Shown one piece after another: positions 11,005-23,606 of a stretch of 64,000 nucleotides of DNA. The notes beneath the pieces were generated by a model. It saw nothing but the letters and a program-made list of their open reading frames with translations. It was not told the origin of the DNA and ran no database searches. The stretch spans positions 3,347,555 to 3,411,554 of the forward strand of contig JAQFVV010012476.1 of assembly GCA_028023455.1 (NCBI GenBank), given 5' to 3'. This stretch comes from Epiperipatus broadwayi (lineage: Eukaryota > Onychophora > Udeonychophora > Euonychophora > Peripatidae). A program made the translations under genes and the position numbers. Position 1 is the stretch's first letter, and every line of letters begins with the position of its first letter.

Positions 11005-11180
11005 AGGCGATTGAAATCTTAAAAGGGATCCCAAGATATTATAAAAGACCTAGAAGGAGATCACATGCTAGATGGGTGGATGAAGAAAGAAAGTGTTAGT
11101 GCAAAGAGAGAAAGTGAGGCTAGATATTGGAGAAACTGTGCTAAACTTGGTGAGGTTTTCATTCTGCATTGAAAAGTTAT
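11005..11180 (+). mobile_element. RTE-clade LINE, 3'-end fragment
   Basis: Begins at GATTGAAATCTTAAAAGGG, equivalent to the WTIEILNW codons, and continues through AAAAGACCTAGAAGGAGATC to the CTGCATTGAAAAGTTATGG end. With 10690-10965 it forms a '5' repeat + 3' tail' derivative lacking the endonuclease and RT body. Confidence 0.7.
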
Positions 11181-11349
11181 GGATGGATACATATATATCA
11201 TGGTTGCTAGTTAACATCATCCCAAATATAAATTTTACACTCCATTAAAAACCAAAATGTTAATGATTATTAACTTCAATCATGCATTGCATATTTAAAC
11301 TTCTTTCTTTTTTAAACATTATTATTAGTGTTCTGACTTAAAGGCAGGT

Positions 11350-12480
11350 TCAGCAAACACACAGCCAACTCATTTGATCCTCCATTCCATTTTTTCTATA
11401 ATTCAATAAGATTGGTCTTTTTCATTTTTTTTCTATTACCACCCATCACACCCTTTCAAATAGTTCTTATTAAATAATTATTTGCTCACAATGTGCTCAA
11501 ATCAATTTTCTTTCCTATGTTTAATCTGTACAGTTAATCATTTTGCTTCATCTTCTTTCATCAAAACTTTCTCTTTTATCACACTGACTTCCCAACAGAT
11601 TATCTTCATTTTTTCCCACAACAATATATCAGAAGTCTCCAATTTATCTTTTAGTTTTATCATCCACTATCCACAACTCACTATAATACAGCAATGTACT
11701 TTACATATGTCATTTGACTAATCTTCTCAGTTCTCTTTTCAGGAGCCCATAGAATATTTTTTTGTTTTTAGTTATTGCTTTTATTTGCCAATATCATTCT
11801 TCTTCTACATTCACTCAATCAACTTCCCAATTATTTAAAGCCATTCACTTGTTGAAACATCTGATTATTATGTTACATCTACATTTCTCTTGCATGTCTT
11901 TTCATCTTATCCACAAAGTTTTTAGTTTGTTCACATTCATTCTCTTTATATTTAATATACCCTTCCCTCAAATCTTTGCTAAAAGAACTATATCATCTAT
12001 AAATATTATAACTCTTGCTATTTAAATACATCCAATATTAGCATTTCTTCAGACCAAATATTTATATTATTATATCTTATCAATAAATCTTAAAAAAGTT
12101 CAAATCACATGGAAATAATGCTTCCTCCCACATTAACTGTCTCAGTCTTCCATTTCTACAATGTAATGTTTATTCTTTCTGCAATATGCATATTTCAAAT
12201 CAATCATTCCATGGTTCTAATACCCTTTTCATTTCTCAAGATATTCCAAAGCCTTCTCCAGGTTACTCTATTAAATGCTTTATTTAAATAAATAAAATGT
12301 ATCCCAATTTTTTTTCTTATTACGTGTATCTCTTTACACTTATTCTAGCAACTTTGATATTTTCTTATATCTGTTCCCTTTTAAAAACTGTATTGCTCTT
12401 CTTGAATGTAACACTCTATCTTCCCATATATGTTTGAGTTAAAATCTTCAATAATATTTTTAAATCATGTGAAAAGCTAA
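11350..12480 (-). pseudogene. Second LINE reverse transcriptase, degenerate
   Basis: On the minus strand near 12240-12300 the peptide IHFIYLNKAFNRV then TWRRLWNILRNEKG corresponds to RT motif A (usually DLEKAFDRV; the first Asp is replaced by Tyr here). Near 11985-12025 VIIFIDDIVLLAK is the FxDD catalytic motif C. Intervening frames contain stops. This sequence is unlike the RTE copies in the window, so it is a separate non-LTR lineage. I cannot assign the clade. Confidence 0.6.
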
Positions 12481-12695
12481 AAATCCCAAGTTCATTCCTA
12501 TGCTAGTACTGCCCCTGGTCATGCCAGCATCAGCTAAAGAAGAGAGGAGAATTACAGCATCCACAATGTAGAGTTATATCTTAACTTGTACACTATTATT
12601 AACATTTGATTGTATTTTAAAAGGTTGAATAAGGTTTGAATTTTTCTAAAAATATTTAAAAATTAATTCCAAATGATGGAAATGGATTCATCGTA
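12460..12695 (+). mobile_element. tRNA-derived SINE (family S1), copy 1
   Basis: B-box-like AAGTTCATTCC, then CCCCTGGTCATGCCAGCATC, GAAGAGAGGAGAATTACA, and an AT-rich tail with AATGATGGAAATGGA. The order is the same as in copies at 12705 and 23607. The A-box part is weak. Confidence 0.6.
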
Positions 12696-12704
12696 TAATC
12701 ATAA

Positions 12705-12885
12705 GCTTACCTGATTAGACCATACTCTTAAATTCAGTATTCATAAATCTAAAGTTTCCAGATTCAATTCTGATGATAGTGCTGCCACTGTCCTGGCCAG
12801 TGATGCCTGATGAAGAGGAGAATGATACCACAAACTAATATTTGTTATAAAAATATATATATTAACAGCATTTGTGCTTAATCTG
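12705..12885 (+). mobile_element. tRNA-derived SINE (family S1), copy 2
   Basis: Head ACCTGATTAGACCATACTCT, B-box-like AGATTCAATTCT, then GTCCTGGCCAGTGATGCCTG and GAAGAGGAGAATGATACC. It lies head-to-tail directly after copy 1, which suggests insertion into the tail of the earlier SINE. Confidence 0.65.
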
Positions 12886-12923
12886 GGTAATAAATAAAAA
12901 TAAAGAAAATAAATCATTCTGAC

Positions 12924-13465
<542 letters not shown>

Positions 13466-13507
13466 TTATTTAAAAAAATTAATGTGTATAATTTTGCTAT
13501 TTTTGTT

Positions 13508-14104
13508 ATTTTGGGGTCTCTCAATCCCAAGTCGGGTGCTCTACCAACTGTACCAAACCATGCAGGGTAAAAAAATGCTAATTGCTTTATTTATTGGGAG
13601 TTTATAAGAAGTCTGAGTCCCAGAACTGTGAGCACCGGAGTTGTTCCTGTGACCTCCTGATAACAAGTTGAGTGCTCTACTAACTATGCCAAACCATGCA
13701 AAGTAAAAATGCTAATGGCTTTACTTCTCAGGAATTCATAAGAAGTTTGAGCACTAGAACTCTGAATACCAGAATCGATCCTGGGATGTCTCGATCCCCA
13801 AGTCGGATGCTCTACCAACTGTACCAAACCATGCAGTGTATAAGAAATATGCGAATGGCTTTATTGCTCAGGAGTTTATAAGCAGTTTGAGTTCCAAAAT
13901 TGTGAGCGCCAGAATCATTCCGGGATCTTCTGATCCCATGTTGGATGCTCTACCAACTGTGCAAAACCATGTACTGTATAAAAATATGCTAATAATTTTA
14001 TTGCTCAGGGGTTCATAAAAAGCTTGAGCACCAGAACTGTAAGAGCCAGAATAAATCCTGGAACTGTCCAAGTTGCAAGCTTTACCAACTGTGTTAAACC
14101 TGAA
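13508..14104 (-). repeat. Five-unit tandem array of tRNA-like sequences
   Basis: A landmark (CTACCAACTGT or variants) occurs at 13541, 13677, 13812, 13950 and 14082, a spacing of about 132-138 bp. On the minus strand each unit reads as an A-box (TGGTACAGTTGGTAGAGC in the best unit) followed by a B-box-like GGATCGATTCT. Units have diverged and some have lost pairing. It is a tandemly amplified tRNA-derived repeat rather than a functional tRNA cluster. Confidence 0.75.
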
Positions 14105-14169
14105 AAAAATAGGGGAGACAATCTAGACAGTAGCAGAAAAGTTTGTCTTAAGAACATATAATAAAACAA

Positions 14170-14370
14170 GGACCTGTATATTTATTTATTATTTTGGGAA
14201 AGGAAGAAACTTATTTCTCTCATCAACTGGATTTCCAAAGAGCAGAAGAATACAATAATTTTTTCCCTTATGTCATAGCATCAGCCAGGACATGAACCCA
14301 CAACCGTCTGCAGACAACTACTTGCTTGCAAGGCAGCTGTGATGACCTCTCAGCTAACAATGCTGGACAA
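14170..14370 (-). mobile_element. tRNA-derived SINE (family S2), copy 1
   Basis: The minus strand starts CAGCATTGTTAGCTGAGAGG, has the B-box-like GGGTTCATGTCC, and ends CTGGCTGATGCTATGACA. The same order occurs on the plus strand at 54664-54748. The tail is AT-rich. Confidence 0.65.
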
Positions 14371-14379
14371 GAATACAAT

Positions 14380-14690
14380 GAATAGCTTAGAATTTATACC
14401 TCTCTATCTTTTAATAGTTCATTTTTTAATTATTGTGCAGTGAAGTAAATCTAGAGACATTAAAAGATCAGCCCAGCTAATAATAATTATTTCAATCTAC
14501 AAATAATGCTATTAGGAACTTCACAATCACATCATAAATTGGTCTAAAGAAAAAAAATATCATACTTGGAAAAACAGGCTAAACAATTTTCATAGTACAT
14601 TTTGTAAAAGAATAATGTGATCCAAATAGCAATATTACTTTATTATTGTTTACTTTCTTTTATTTTCAAAGTATTACTAATGGAAAAAAT
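14380..14690. other. AT-rich, no gene seen
   Basis: No feature recognised. Confidence 0.3.
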
Positions 14691-14694
14691 AGAG

Positions 14695-15016
14695 CAGTGG
14701 TGCTAAGTCTATGAGTTCCGCCCCTCAAAGAGTCAGGAGAACATTTTTCGATATTGACAAATTCAAAGAAATTTGACAAAATATATGACTTTCCTTCAAC
14801 AAGAATTAGATACCAATAAAAGAGCGAAATAAAATTATATTATCAACATTTACATTCATTTCTAAAAATAGAATTAATTTTTTTTTTTTTTACGAAAACA
14901 ATTAAAATTGTCTGTATTAGTAGCTAATAAAAAGTATACTATCTATCCATGGGTTGTGATAAAATTTTATACAAAATAGGGGGTCAGAAATAAAAATAGT
15001 TTGCACATCATTCAGG
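14695..15016. mobile_element. Possible hAT-type non-autonomous element
   Basis: The left end CAGTGGTGCTAAG and the right end read inverted (AATGATGTGCAAA, then GACCCCCTA) resemble hAT termini. GCCCC on the left mirrors GACCCC on the right. I see no matching 8-bp flanks, so the call is tentative. Confidence 0.35.
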
Positions 15017-15477
15017 TGAAGCATTTAAGATATAGTGATTTATTTATTTTATTTAATTTATAATTATTAATCTTTGAAGATATTCAATTTAAGGAATAGC
15101 ATTAAAAAACATTGATGGAGAAAAGCTTTTATTGATTTTATATACCCACATATTTGAATATCTGTAAATTTCAAATCAGATAATTTAGAAATAAGCATAT
15201 GAATTTGATAATTTCATACTTAAATATTATTTATAGTCCTTAAAATAAGCTTAGATAAATATAAGATAATATTCACCCTTATAAATGACAGTTTTTAAAA
15301 TATATAAAATATAATTTACTTCTCAAACTGAGTAGATGTTTTACTTTGTTTTATATTTATTGACAAGAGATTTTGTTTGTCATACCTTTATAATTTAGAT
15401 ATAAATTTGTCTTAAAAGAATATATGTGCTGAGTAAGTTTTAAAAAAAAATGAATATTTTGCTTATATCCTAGTTTA

Positions 15478-15663
15478 AATTTGCATATGTTTTATTGCAC
15501 AAAGTGGTCTCTTTCTTTTTTATACCCTAAAACTGAGTGCACTTTTAGTAAAGTTTACCATAATCTTAGCTGTGATTATGATGAACTTTAACAAAAACTG
15601 CACTCAGCTTTAGGTTATAAAGAAACCACTTTGTTACACAAACAAACAAATGTATGCTAATTT
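15478..15663. repeat. 186-bp palindrome
   Basis: The left arm (15478-15567) and right arm (15572-15663) pair, with CACAAAGTGGTCTCTTT opposite AAAGAAACCACTTTGT and AAACTGAGTGCACTTTTAGT opposite AAAAACTGCACTCAGC-type text. The loop is only a few bases. No ORF. Possible foldback MITE. Confidence 0.7.
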
Positions 15664-16080
15664 GAATTTCAAATACAAGTGAAGGAGAAAAATCAATATT
15701 ATCTGATGATTGTGATACATACTAAGCACAATAACATTGCTTATGAATATAGCACTATATATTTTATATGTTAAATATAAAACAAATATAAGAAAATATT
15801 TTATATAAAAGCAAAGCAAAAGTATACATATTCTCAATAATATAGAGAATAAAATGACATAGAATAGATGTTTTATAAAATATTTAAAATATATTTCTCT
15901 CATGTAATCTATGAGAACTATAATATTTATTAATTTGAAATAGTTATGTAAAATCTTTGCTCAAGTTTATAATTGAAAAATATTGGTAAACCATCATGAA
16001 CTATTGATGATAAACATAACACACATAGTGGCAGCAATTGTAATGCATGACAAAATTGTGCTCATTATTGTTTGCAAATA
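15664..16080. other. AT-rich, no gene seen
   Basis: Only low-complexity sequence. An AT-rich open frame here (Leu/Ile/Tyr-rich) has no family motif. Confidence 0.3.
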
Positions 16081-16084
16081 CTGA

Positions 16085-16310
16085 AAGTTTGTTTCACTTT
16101 GTTACATTTTATTTACCATTGTCAAACTCACTCCACTCACAACTTTGACACCACCCACCTCCAAAAAATACAATAATAATTATTACTAATCATTTGCTAA
16201 ACTAGATATAATCTCTAGCACAAATATAAACTTTAAACTTCAGTTAAAGATTAATATATCTGATTTTTTAATTTTAAACATATGCACACATGGAGTTATT
16301 CACCTTTCAG
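16085..16310 (+). repeat. Family C repeat, copy without ribozyme
   Basis: Closely matches 37182-37385: TTACCATTGTCAAACTC, CACTCACAACTTTG, TTATTACTAATCATTTGC, CAGTTAAAGATTAATATATC and GAGTTATTCACCTTTC. It then changes abruptly into the long repeat R. No ribozyme core adjoins it. Confidence 0.8.
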
Positions 16311-17125
16311 ATTTCTATGAGTTTAGAAACTTAAGAGATGCTGGTGGATGATGTTGGGCTTTCTCCATGGAGTTCATCTTGTTAAAGCACCTAGCCATGC
16401 ATATTTTGGAGGACACCACTATAAATAACTTGTATGTTTATATTATAACTCAATGTTGCTTGTCACAAATTGTTTATGGGGTGTGAATAATTTAATGAAT
16501 TATCTGGTAATAAATGCAGCCAAACTAACAGAATGCATGTCTTGAATATGATCTTGACTAATAAAGTCTGAAAGCATCTAGTGAATGAATCTAATAGAGT
16601 CTAATGAATGTATAAATCAATAGATTTTGGGGAGCTTTCATGCTCATCACAGTTTATTGTTCTTTTACCCAAACTTTTTAGAATTTTTTAGATTAACGTC
16701 TTTAAAAAAGCCAGGTTTTTAATTATGACATTCTTATATATTTTAAAAAAATAAGCCAGGTTTTTAATCAATTAATACATTTTATGTTGTACACTAGATT
16801 AATTTGATTACCTTATTTGTACAAGATGTAACTTTTAGGGTTTGTTATCACAACAGATTACAACTTTTTTTAAATTAAGCATTGTTGTATAACAGTAAAA
16901 GTAATCTTATATAAAAGATAAGAAAATTTATTTACAGTGTTCACTTTTCTTAAAAGTACCACATTAGTTTTTTAATAAATAACAGGGATATCTTCCAACA
17001 TCATGTGTGTGCATTTATATACATACAAGCACACTTTTATAACACATTACACATTCTTCTAAATTAGTTTACAATTGCAATTTTAGCTGAATCCACCAAT
17101 TTGTCTACATGCCATGGAAAGACAT
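16311..17125. repeat. Long dispersed repeat R, copy 1 (uninterrupted)
   Basis: Aligns with 20095-20488 plus 21105-21480. Landmarks include CTAGCCATGCATATTTTGGA, ATAACTTGTATGTT, TCTAGTGAATGAATCTAA, AAGCCAGGTTTTTAAT, TTGTTATCACAACAGATTA and TTTTAGCTGAATCCACC. In this copy the two halves are adjacent. Non-coding as far as I can see. Confidence 0.8.
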
Positions 17126-17859
17126 GAAATCTTCATTTTTTTAAAACTTTAAATATAACAGTGTTAAAATTTGTTGAACATTTCTACTGTTATCTGTATG
17201 TTGAATTTTACTCTTAAATAATTTTCATTTCTATTGTCTGGTTGCTGTAAGTCTGGTATTTTTGCTATTTGCATTTTATCTAGAGGTTATTTTTTAACTA
17301 TTTTAAACCTGAGGCCAATTGATACTATGCTCATGCTCAATTTAGATACTTAAGCTTGTTCTCATTTATTTTTTTGTATATTCCAAGCTTATCCAGGGTT
17401 TTCTTTTTTTCTAAGCTGTAGGATATATTCAAGGATATCTTTACCATTTTATAATCAATTAAATATTTTTCTGCTTGAGTCAAACTAGATTGATACTCAA
17501 ATGACCAAATCTCTGGTATTATTAACAGATATTCTTATCCGGAAGTTCTACATATTTCATGACTGACACTGGTATCAGTAATATGGTAGAATACTTAAAA
17601 ACTTTAGTTTTCTCCTCTCACATTCTTTGAGTTGTTCCTAAAATTTTTCTAAAATTACACTTTTTAAAATAAATCTACACCTTTCTAATTATATATAGGT
17701 CATCAATGGTACAAATAATTTTATGAAAATAACTGATGAAATCAATGCCCTGTTGCTCTTTATAAGTAGTAAGTTTTTCTTTAGATACAACAGTTCACTA
17801 TTGCTTTTAAAGTTAGCCTGAAATTTTTTTTGTACCTCTAGTACAGATAGCTTTTAACT

Positions 17860-18205
17860 TTTTTTGTTTTTAATCTTCTCTAATTTCACTCACATTTTCT
17901 TTCATGATCTTTACTTCATGTTCTCCTTCCTCAATCTCTTTACTTTCATTTCCCTCTGAATTTGATCTACCTGTCCAGGATTTCTTTCATTTCTTTCATT
18001 TTTTAGATCTTGTTGAACATCTTTCATCTTTTCTATCACTTCACTCTTAAACTTTTCATCTGTTGTTTATATTGCCTTTTCATTTTCTCTTTACCTTGTT
18101 TATTTTCTTTTTATCTTTAGAAGCATGGCTTGCCATTATTATCTCATTTTCAATATCACATTCATCAGCATCTGAATTTCTGTAGGCTTTTTTTGTCTTC
18201 ATCTT
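17860..18205 (-). pseudogene. Lys/Glu-rich coding-like relic
   Basis: On the minus strand from about 18203 a frame opens MKTKKAYRNSDADEC then DIENEIIMASHASKDKK and continues, through stops and frame changes, as Lys/Glu/Asn-rich text such as EGEHEVKIMKENVSEIRED. The composition is like a coiled-coil LINE ORF1 or a charged linker. No diagnostic motif is present, so the identity is open. Confidence 0.3.
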
Positions 18206-18209
18206 GGAA

Positions 18210-20094
18210 AATGAAAACCAAAACATAACTATTTCAAAAATGACTTTTCTATTTCAATAGAAAACTAACCTTATTTATTTTCTCACTAAATCTTAACTTC
18301 TTTCAATAATTAATTTATACTTGAAATATTCTTTCTTTTGCTCAAAGATGCTAATTTATTTATCTACAATTACTTTTTATTAATATCCAATTACTTAAAT
18401 GAGCTATTCCTATTATAATCCACCCTACATTTCCATACATATCAATACTAGCACTGACTGAATTTTTATTTATATATTCATACCTAATTTGTCATCCTAC
18501 TCTTAATATGTTCTATCAATTGTTTCAAAAAATCTCCCCTGAGGGTATAATTAAATTTATTTGAATAAATGGCCAAATTCAGTCTTCTCACACATTGATT
18601 GTGCTCTTTAAATAAAATAGTTTTTGAACCAGACAACATCAGGGTACTTACAAACTAGAAAAATTATTTAAAATAACCATACTTTCCCTAGTGATGTTGA
18701 GACATTCCTAACATATAATACACTACTTGCCACAGACACTCATAACTGAAGATAGATAACAGTAATCAAACATCAAACAAATTAATGTAATAACAAACTT
18801 TATTAAGTAAAAGAAAATAAAAAAAGAAATTACTAAATACTTTATCTATGGATATTTTAATAGAGTATCTTCTTTACTAGAAATCCTTGACAGTTAATTA
18901 GTTCTCATCTTTTTAATTTATTTGATATTATTAAAATCGTCTTTTAAAAGTGGTTCTTATGATATGGAATATATTTATGTGAATAAACTTTTTCTAAAAA
19001 TAAGAAAAAAATATTATCTCATCAAATGCTTGTAAATATATGCACTTATTATAAAGAACTCATGTGTGCATCCAAATTCATACCACCAGATAATTATAAA
19101 AAAAATCAAGGTTATTAAATATGAGAGAGGCATGAGAAGTTATTTTGAAACTGGCCCATGCATAAAAAATGAGGTTAGTAATTGCGCCAATGGGATCTGG
19201 TTTAAAAGAATATGAGCTTGACCAAAATTTGGTGGATCAGAGACTCTTAGGATTTTCCAATATATAGTGATAATATAAAACAAAGTAATCATGTAGCTAT
19301 TCCAAAGCTAAACCAAGTCAGAGTAAACAGATTGTGATTAAAGGAATAGATGATCTGTGTGATGAAAGATGATACAAAATAATATCAATCGGATAGAGAC
19401 ATAGCTAACATTAGTGAAGTAAAGGAAAAGTCCTAGAAAATAAAAGTGGTATTCATATGGATTTATTTTATGTCCACATACACAAGTTGGTCAATACTTG
19501 CATATAATAGCATGTTATACATAAGCATGAAATATTCTCACAAATCTAAACCTATATCCCACATGTATTTATAAAAAACTGATTAACACTATTTAAATGA
19601 AAAAATAATTTTAAACATCATTATGAATTTTATTTACAATATTTTACAGTGGCTTTTAAACTTCAGATTTTCTTTTCTTTACAAAAGAAAAATACTTCAG
19701 TTTTAACTATCCAAAGAGAGGAGGAAAGAAGATAAGATAACTTTACAATAATAACCAACTCATTCAAAATTTAGACTTCATTAATAACAGTCAAAACTCT
19801 CAATGAAAGAAAAAGGAATTTTCTTCCATAATTATTTTTTAAACATAATAATTTCGGATTTAATTTATGCTCTAAGAAAATAGTAAACATTTATAAATGA
19901 TATTAATGTTATAAAGTAATACATATATAAAATAAAGAAAAAATGCATTTATATCTAAGATCACTGTTAAAAATATACATATACTTAATGAAAATAATTC
20001 TAACCACACCTGGCTTAATAAATGTATATGAAAATTTATATTACCCTAAAGTCCATCAGTGTGTCATTTTTGCTTACTGAACATAGGTTGATAT
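18210..20094. other. AT-rich stretch, no gene seen
   Basis: No recognised family. A small perfect hairpin (TTTTCTTTT...AAAAGAAAA) lies near 19660-19690. Confidence 0.35.
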
Positions 20095-21480
20095 TTCAAG
20101 AGGACAGCTTTCTATGAATTTATGAATTTAAGACATGCTATCAGATAAAGTTAGGCTTAGAGCACAAAGTTCATTTTGTTAAAGTGCCTAGCCATGCATA
20201 TTTTGGAGAACATTACTATGAATAACTTGTATGTTCATATTATAACTGTAGGTCATTTGTCATGAATGGTTTGGGAAGATTAGTAATTTGGATGTATTAG
20301 CTGGCAATAAGTGCTCAGAATCTGCATCTTGAACATGATCTTGATTAGTTGAATCTGAAAAAATCTAGTGAATGAATCTAAAAGAATATAATGAATGCAT
20401 CAATCAAGAGATTTGAGGGAACATTTATGTGCATCAAGGTTGATTGTTTTTCGAACCAAACTTTATAGAATTTTCTGGATTAACAAGCATCATCCATTCA
20501 GGCATAGTAAAAGTAATTTAAAGTGATCGCTTAACATATTCAAGCTCTCATTTCCAAATGCTAAAGATTTGTCCATACATAAATATTTGGGTCAAAAGAT
20601 AGATGGATTCATTCTATTTTTTCACAATGACTTTATCTTGTGTTTGGAAAGTGAGGGTATTCATTTATAGTAAAAAACCACAAAGCGTATGTGCATTATC
20701 TTAATGGCTAATCATTAATATTACAGTTTATATAGCATAGCACTATATAAAATGAATATCTTATTTACATATGTTTAATTTCAAATAAGAATGCTGTATT
20801 GTAAATTCTAGAAAATTTCAAAGTGTCATCATTCAGGCATAGTAAAAGTAATTTAAAGTGATAGCTTAACATCTTCAAGCTCTAATTTCCAAATACTTAA
20901 GATTTGCCCATACATAAATGTTTGGTCAAAAAGATAGATGGAATCATTCTATCTTCTCACAAAGACTTTATCTTGTGTTTGGAAAGTGAGAGTATTCATT
21001 TATAGCTTAAAATCCACAAAGTGCATGTGCAATTGCTTAATGGCTAATTATTAATTTTACAGTTTGTGCAACATAACGCTATATAAAATAAATATCTTAA
21101 GACATTATTATACATTTTTCACAAATAAGCCAGGTTTTTAATTAATGCATTTTAACATTCCACACTAGATTAATTTGATTATTTGTTTTATCTAAACAAT
21201 GTTTAACTTTTAGATTTTGTTATCACAACAGATTAAAACTTTTGTTTAGAGATTAAGCATAATCTTATACATAATATGAGAAAATTTATTTACATAGTAC
21301 ACTTTTCTTAAAAATATTACATTTCTTTTTAATAAATAAGAGGAATATTTTCCTACTTAATATATGTGTATTTATATTTATACAAGCACATTTTTATAAC
21401 ACACATTTAATAAAAAAAAATGTACAAAATTTTCTAAATTAATTTGCAAATAGAAATTTAGCTGAACCCACCTATTTATC
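20095..21480. repeat. Long dispersed repeat R, copy 2 with ~620-bp insertion
   Basis: The two flanks (20095-20488 and 21105-21480) match copy 1. Between them lies sequence absent from copy 1. That insertion is itself a ~275-bp sequence duplicated at a 335-bp step: 20490-20763 and 20826-21099, both starting near TTCAGGCATAGTAAAAGTAA. Confidence 0.75.
20490..21099. repeat. 335-bp-step direct duplication inside repeat R copy 2
   Basis: Two units with shared words GGCATAGTAAAAGTAATTTA, ACTTTATCTTGTGTTTGGAA and ACTATATAAAATGAATATC-type ends. Identity looks about 88-90%. No terminal repeats or ORF are recognised. Confidence 0.8.
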
Positions 21481-23137
21481 TAAATATATATTTGAGGCAT
21501 AGAAAAACATCTTTTTTTAAGCTTGTAAATAAAAAATAAAGATAAATGCTAGCTTTGTGTTGATATTGTTAGATCTAGTATCTGAAACTATCCTAGTGCA
21601 TCACTGAGAAGTGCCAAAGCATGAAACCATTGGTCTGAGGTTAGGGTGCAGGTTTTTAGATAGAGATTTTTAAATGCTTTCTCTTGCTGGCATTTATCAA
21701 TAACTTGTTAGACCAATTAGCACTGCTCATTACAGTAAAGCTTCTGTCTCAATATATTTATAAATGAAAAGTCTCATACTGTAGAAGTTATACAGCTACA
21801 TACATTAGGATCAAAATTTTCCACTTTAAGCTTTTATAACTTACGATTTAAATCTAAGTGAAACTTGAACTGGTTTTAAAAAGCAAAAGATTTTAGCCAG
21901 CACATAAATAAATAGCACAGCTAGCCATTTAATTATTTGTTAGTAAAAGGATAACTACTTAGTTATAGTTAGAGAATAAAAGGAGGTTCAGTAAAGTCAT
22001 ATGTCATATCTTCATTTTATTATTTGTCTGTGAAGAGAAGCTGAAATCATTCTATGGTTGGTTGGTAAAAGGATATCCAGATATTCTTAAAGGGTAAAAA
22101 AATAATTAAGCTGCTCATGGATTATGCTCTTTTTTACTCTTTTCTCTGTGAAGAGAAGCTGAAAATGTGTTGTTTTTTCAGTGTGACCTTTAAACGTCGT
22201 TTTACCTTTTTTACTATATACACACATATATATATTGTGTATGTGTATCGTTGATTTCACTTTATTTATATAACACAGCAATTTTGATTAAGATAAAAGT
22301 GAAAGTGCGAGTCAATTTTTATAATTTGCAAATTTTAAAAAGTAATAAAATAAACAGGTTGAGATTAAACAAAACATATAACTGGAAGCCATTTATAATT
22401 ATCAATATATTGTGTTATTGGAATTTGCAGCGGATAAGTCAATATCACATTTTCGCTTACTCAGAGTAAAATAATAATAAAACTTTGCCAGCGAATTGGT
22501 TTGTGAATAATAATATCTGATTATAATCATTCAAAGCTGTTTGTAACATTTAAACATTTGATAAACACTTTTGATTATTTTTCAAACGGAAAATCAATAT
22601 TGAAAAGTGATTAACCAAGCTATTTCCAACTGTGGTGATTTTTTTAATAGAATAAAAAATAGCAGATGTTTCTCTTTTTTTTATATTTATTTTCTTTAAA
22701 ATGAATTTTGTATATGCTTTATTTATTGAAAGACTATATTTATCATATATACGTTCTCCGTCTACAGCCATGTTCCGTTATCTAAGGAATGAAGATAGGG
22801 GTACTCTCCATATGATAAGTCTTGATTACTGTTGGTTGTCGTTTTTAAAGCTTATCAGAAGCTATTTCCTTATAATACTAACTACACCTTCATTACAATC
22901 TATTAAACAATTAATTGTTGACTGTTCTACCAATTTACGACTTTTCTTATTCACATCATCCTAGAAAATTTTCTTCGATTTATTTCATAGTAAGGTCTAT
23001 TTCTAGGTGTTTCCAAATCTTTTAGATCATACACACTCACTTCTATAATATCAACAAACTTAAGGTTACTGGTGTGCTATGGTAATTAAAATGAAACATC
23101 AGCAGATAAAAAACATAACATTTGAGATCTACTTGTT
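21481..23137. other. No gene recognised
   Basis: A short direct duplication (TCTGTGAAGAGAAGCTGAAA) occurs at about 22028-22047 and 22145-22164. An 87-codon open frame at 22701-22964 shows no family motif or coding context. Confidence 0.35.
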
Positions 23138-23400
23138 TAATAGTATTTATATATTCGACTATTCCATCATCTAATATAAGTATTGAATGTCTTCAGAAAG
23201 ATTTAACTTTATTTAAATATTCCAAATACATTTAACTGTTATGCACAGGTTAGTATAGACACAACGTTTTTGACAGGTATTATTCTCGCCGTCTTCTTTA
23301 AGTGTTGCTGGACTGACCAGTAACTCTACTAGCATGAGATTCGAACCTGGACCCTTAGATTTTTGAATATTGACTTCTAGCCAATTGAACCATCATGCGA
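23138..23400 (-). mobile_element. tRNA-derived SINE (family S1), inverted partner
   Basis: The minus strand reads GATGGTTCAATTGGCTAGAA (A-box region), GGTTCGAATCTCATGC (good B-box), CCAGCAACACTTAAAGAAG, CCTGTCAAAAACGTTGTG, and a tail ending at TTATATTAGATGATGG. It has the best B box of the family and forms a foldback with 23607-23893. Confidence 0.75.
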
Positions 23401-23606
23401 AGGCAATAGGCAGTAGAAATTTCATATATTTATCAAGGAGGTTCCTCCTGATTTCTCCACTTTTCTCTAAGAGCAAAGTTGATTAATGGTTTCCATACAG
23501 TATATATAGTCACATTAGATTGACTTATAGGGTTATTCACCATTGGCATGTGAGCAGTTTCTTGGCTCTTAGAAAAAAGTGAGTAATCAGCGGAATTGTG
23601 CCTTTC

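Noticed and set aside
12795-12835. CTGATGA followed by GAGGAGAA in an S1 SINE, tested as another hammerhead
   Set aside because: There is no GAAA box at the right distance and no stem II pairing. Other copies read CTGAAGAAG, so the word is incidental.
22701-22964. 87-codon open frame in a slightly less AT-rich area
   Set aside because: No motif, no splice context I can support, and similar frame lengths occur by chance in this window.
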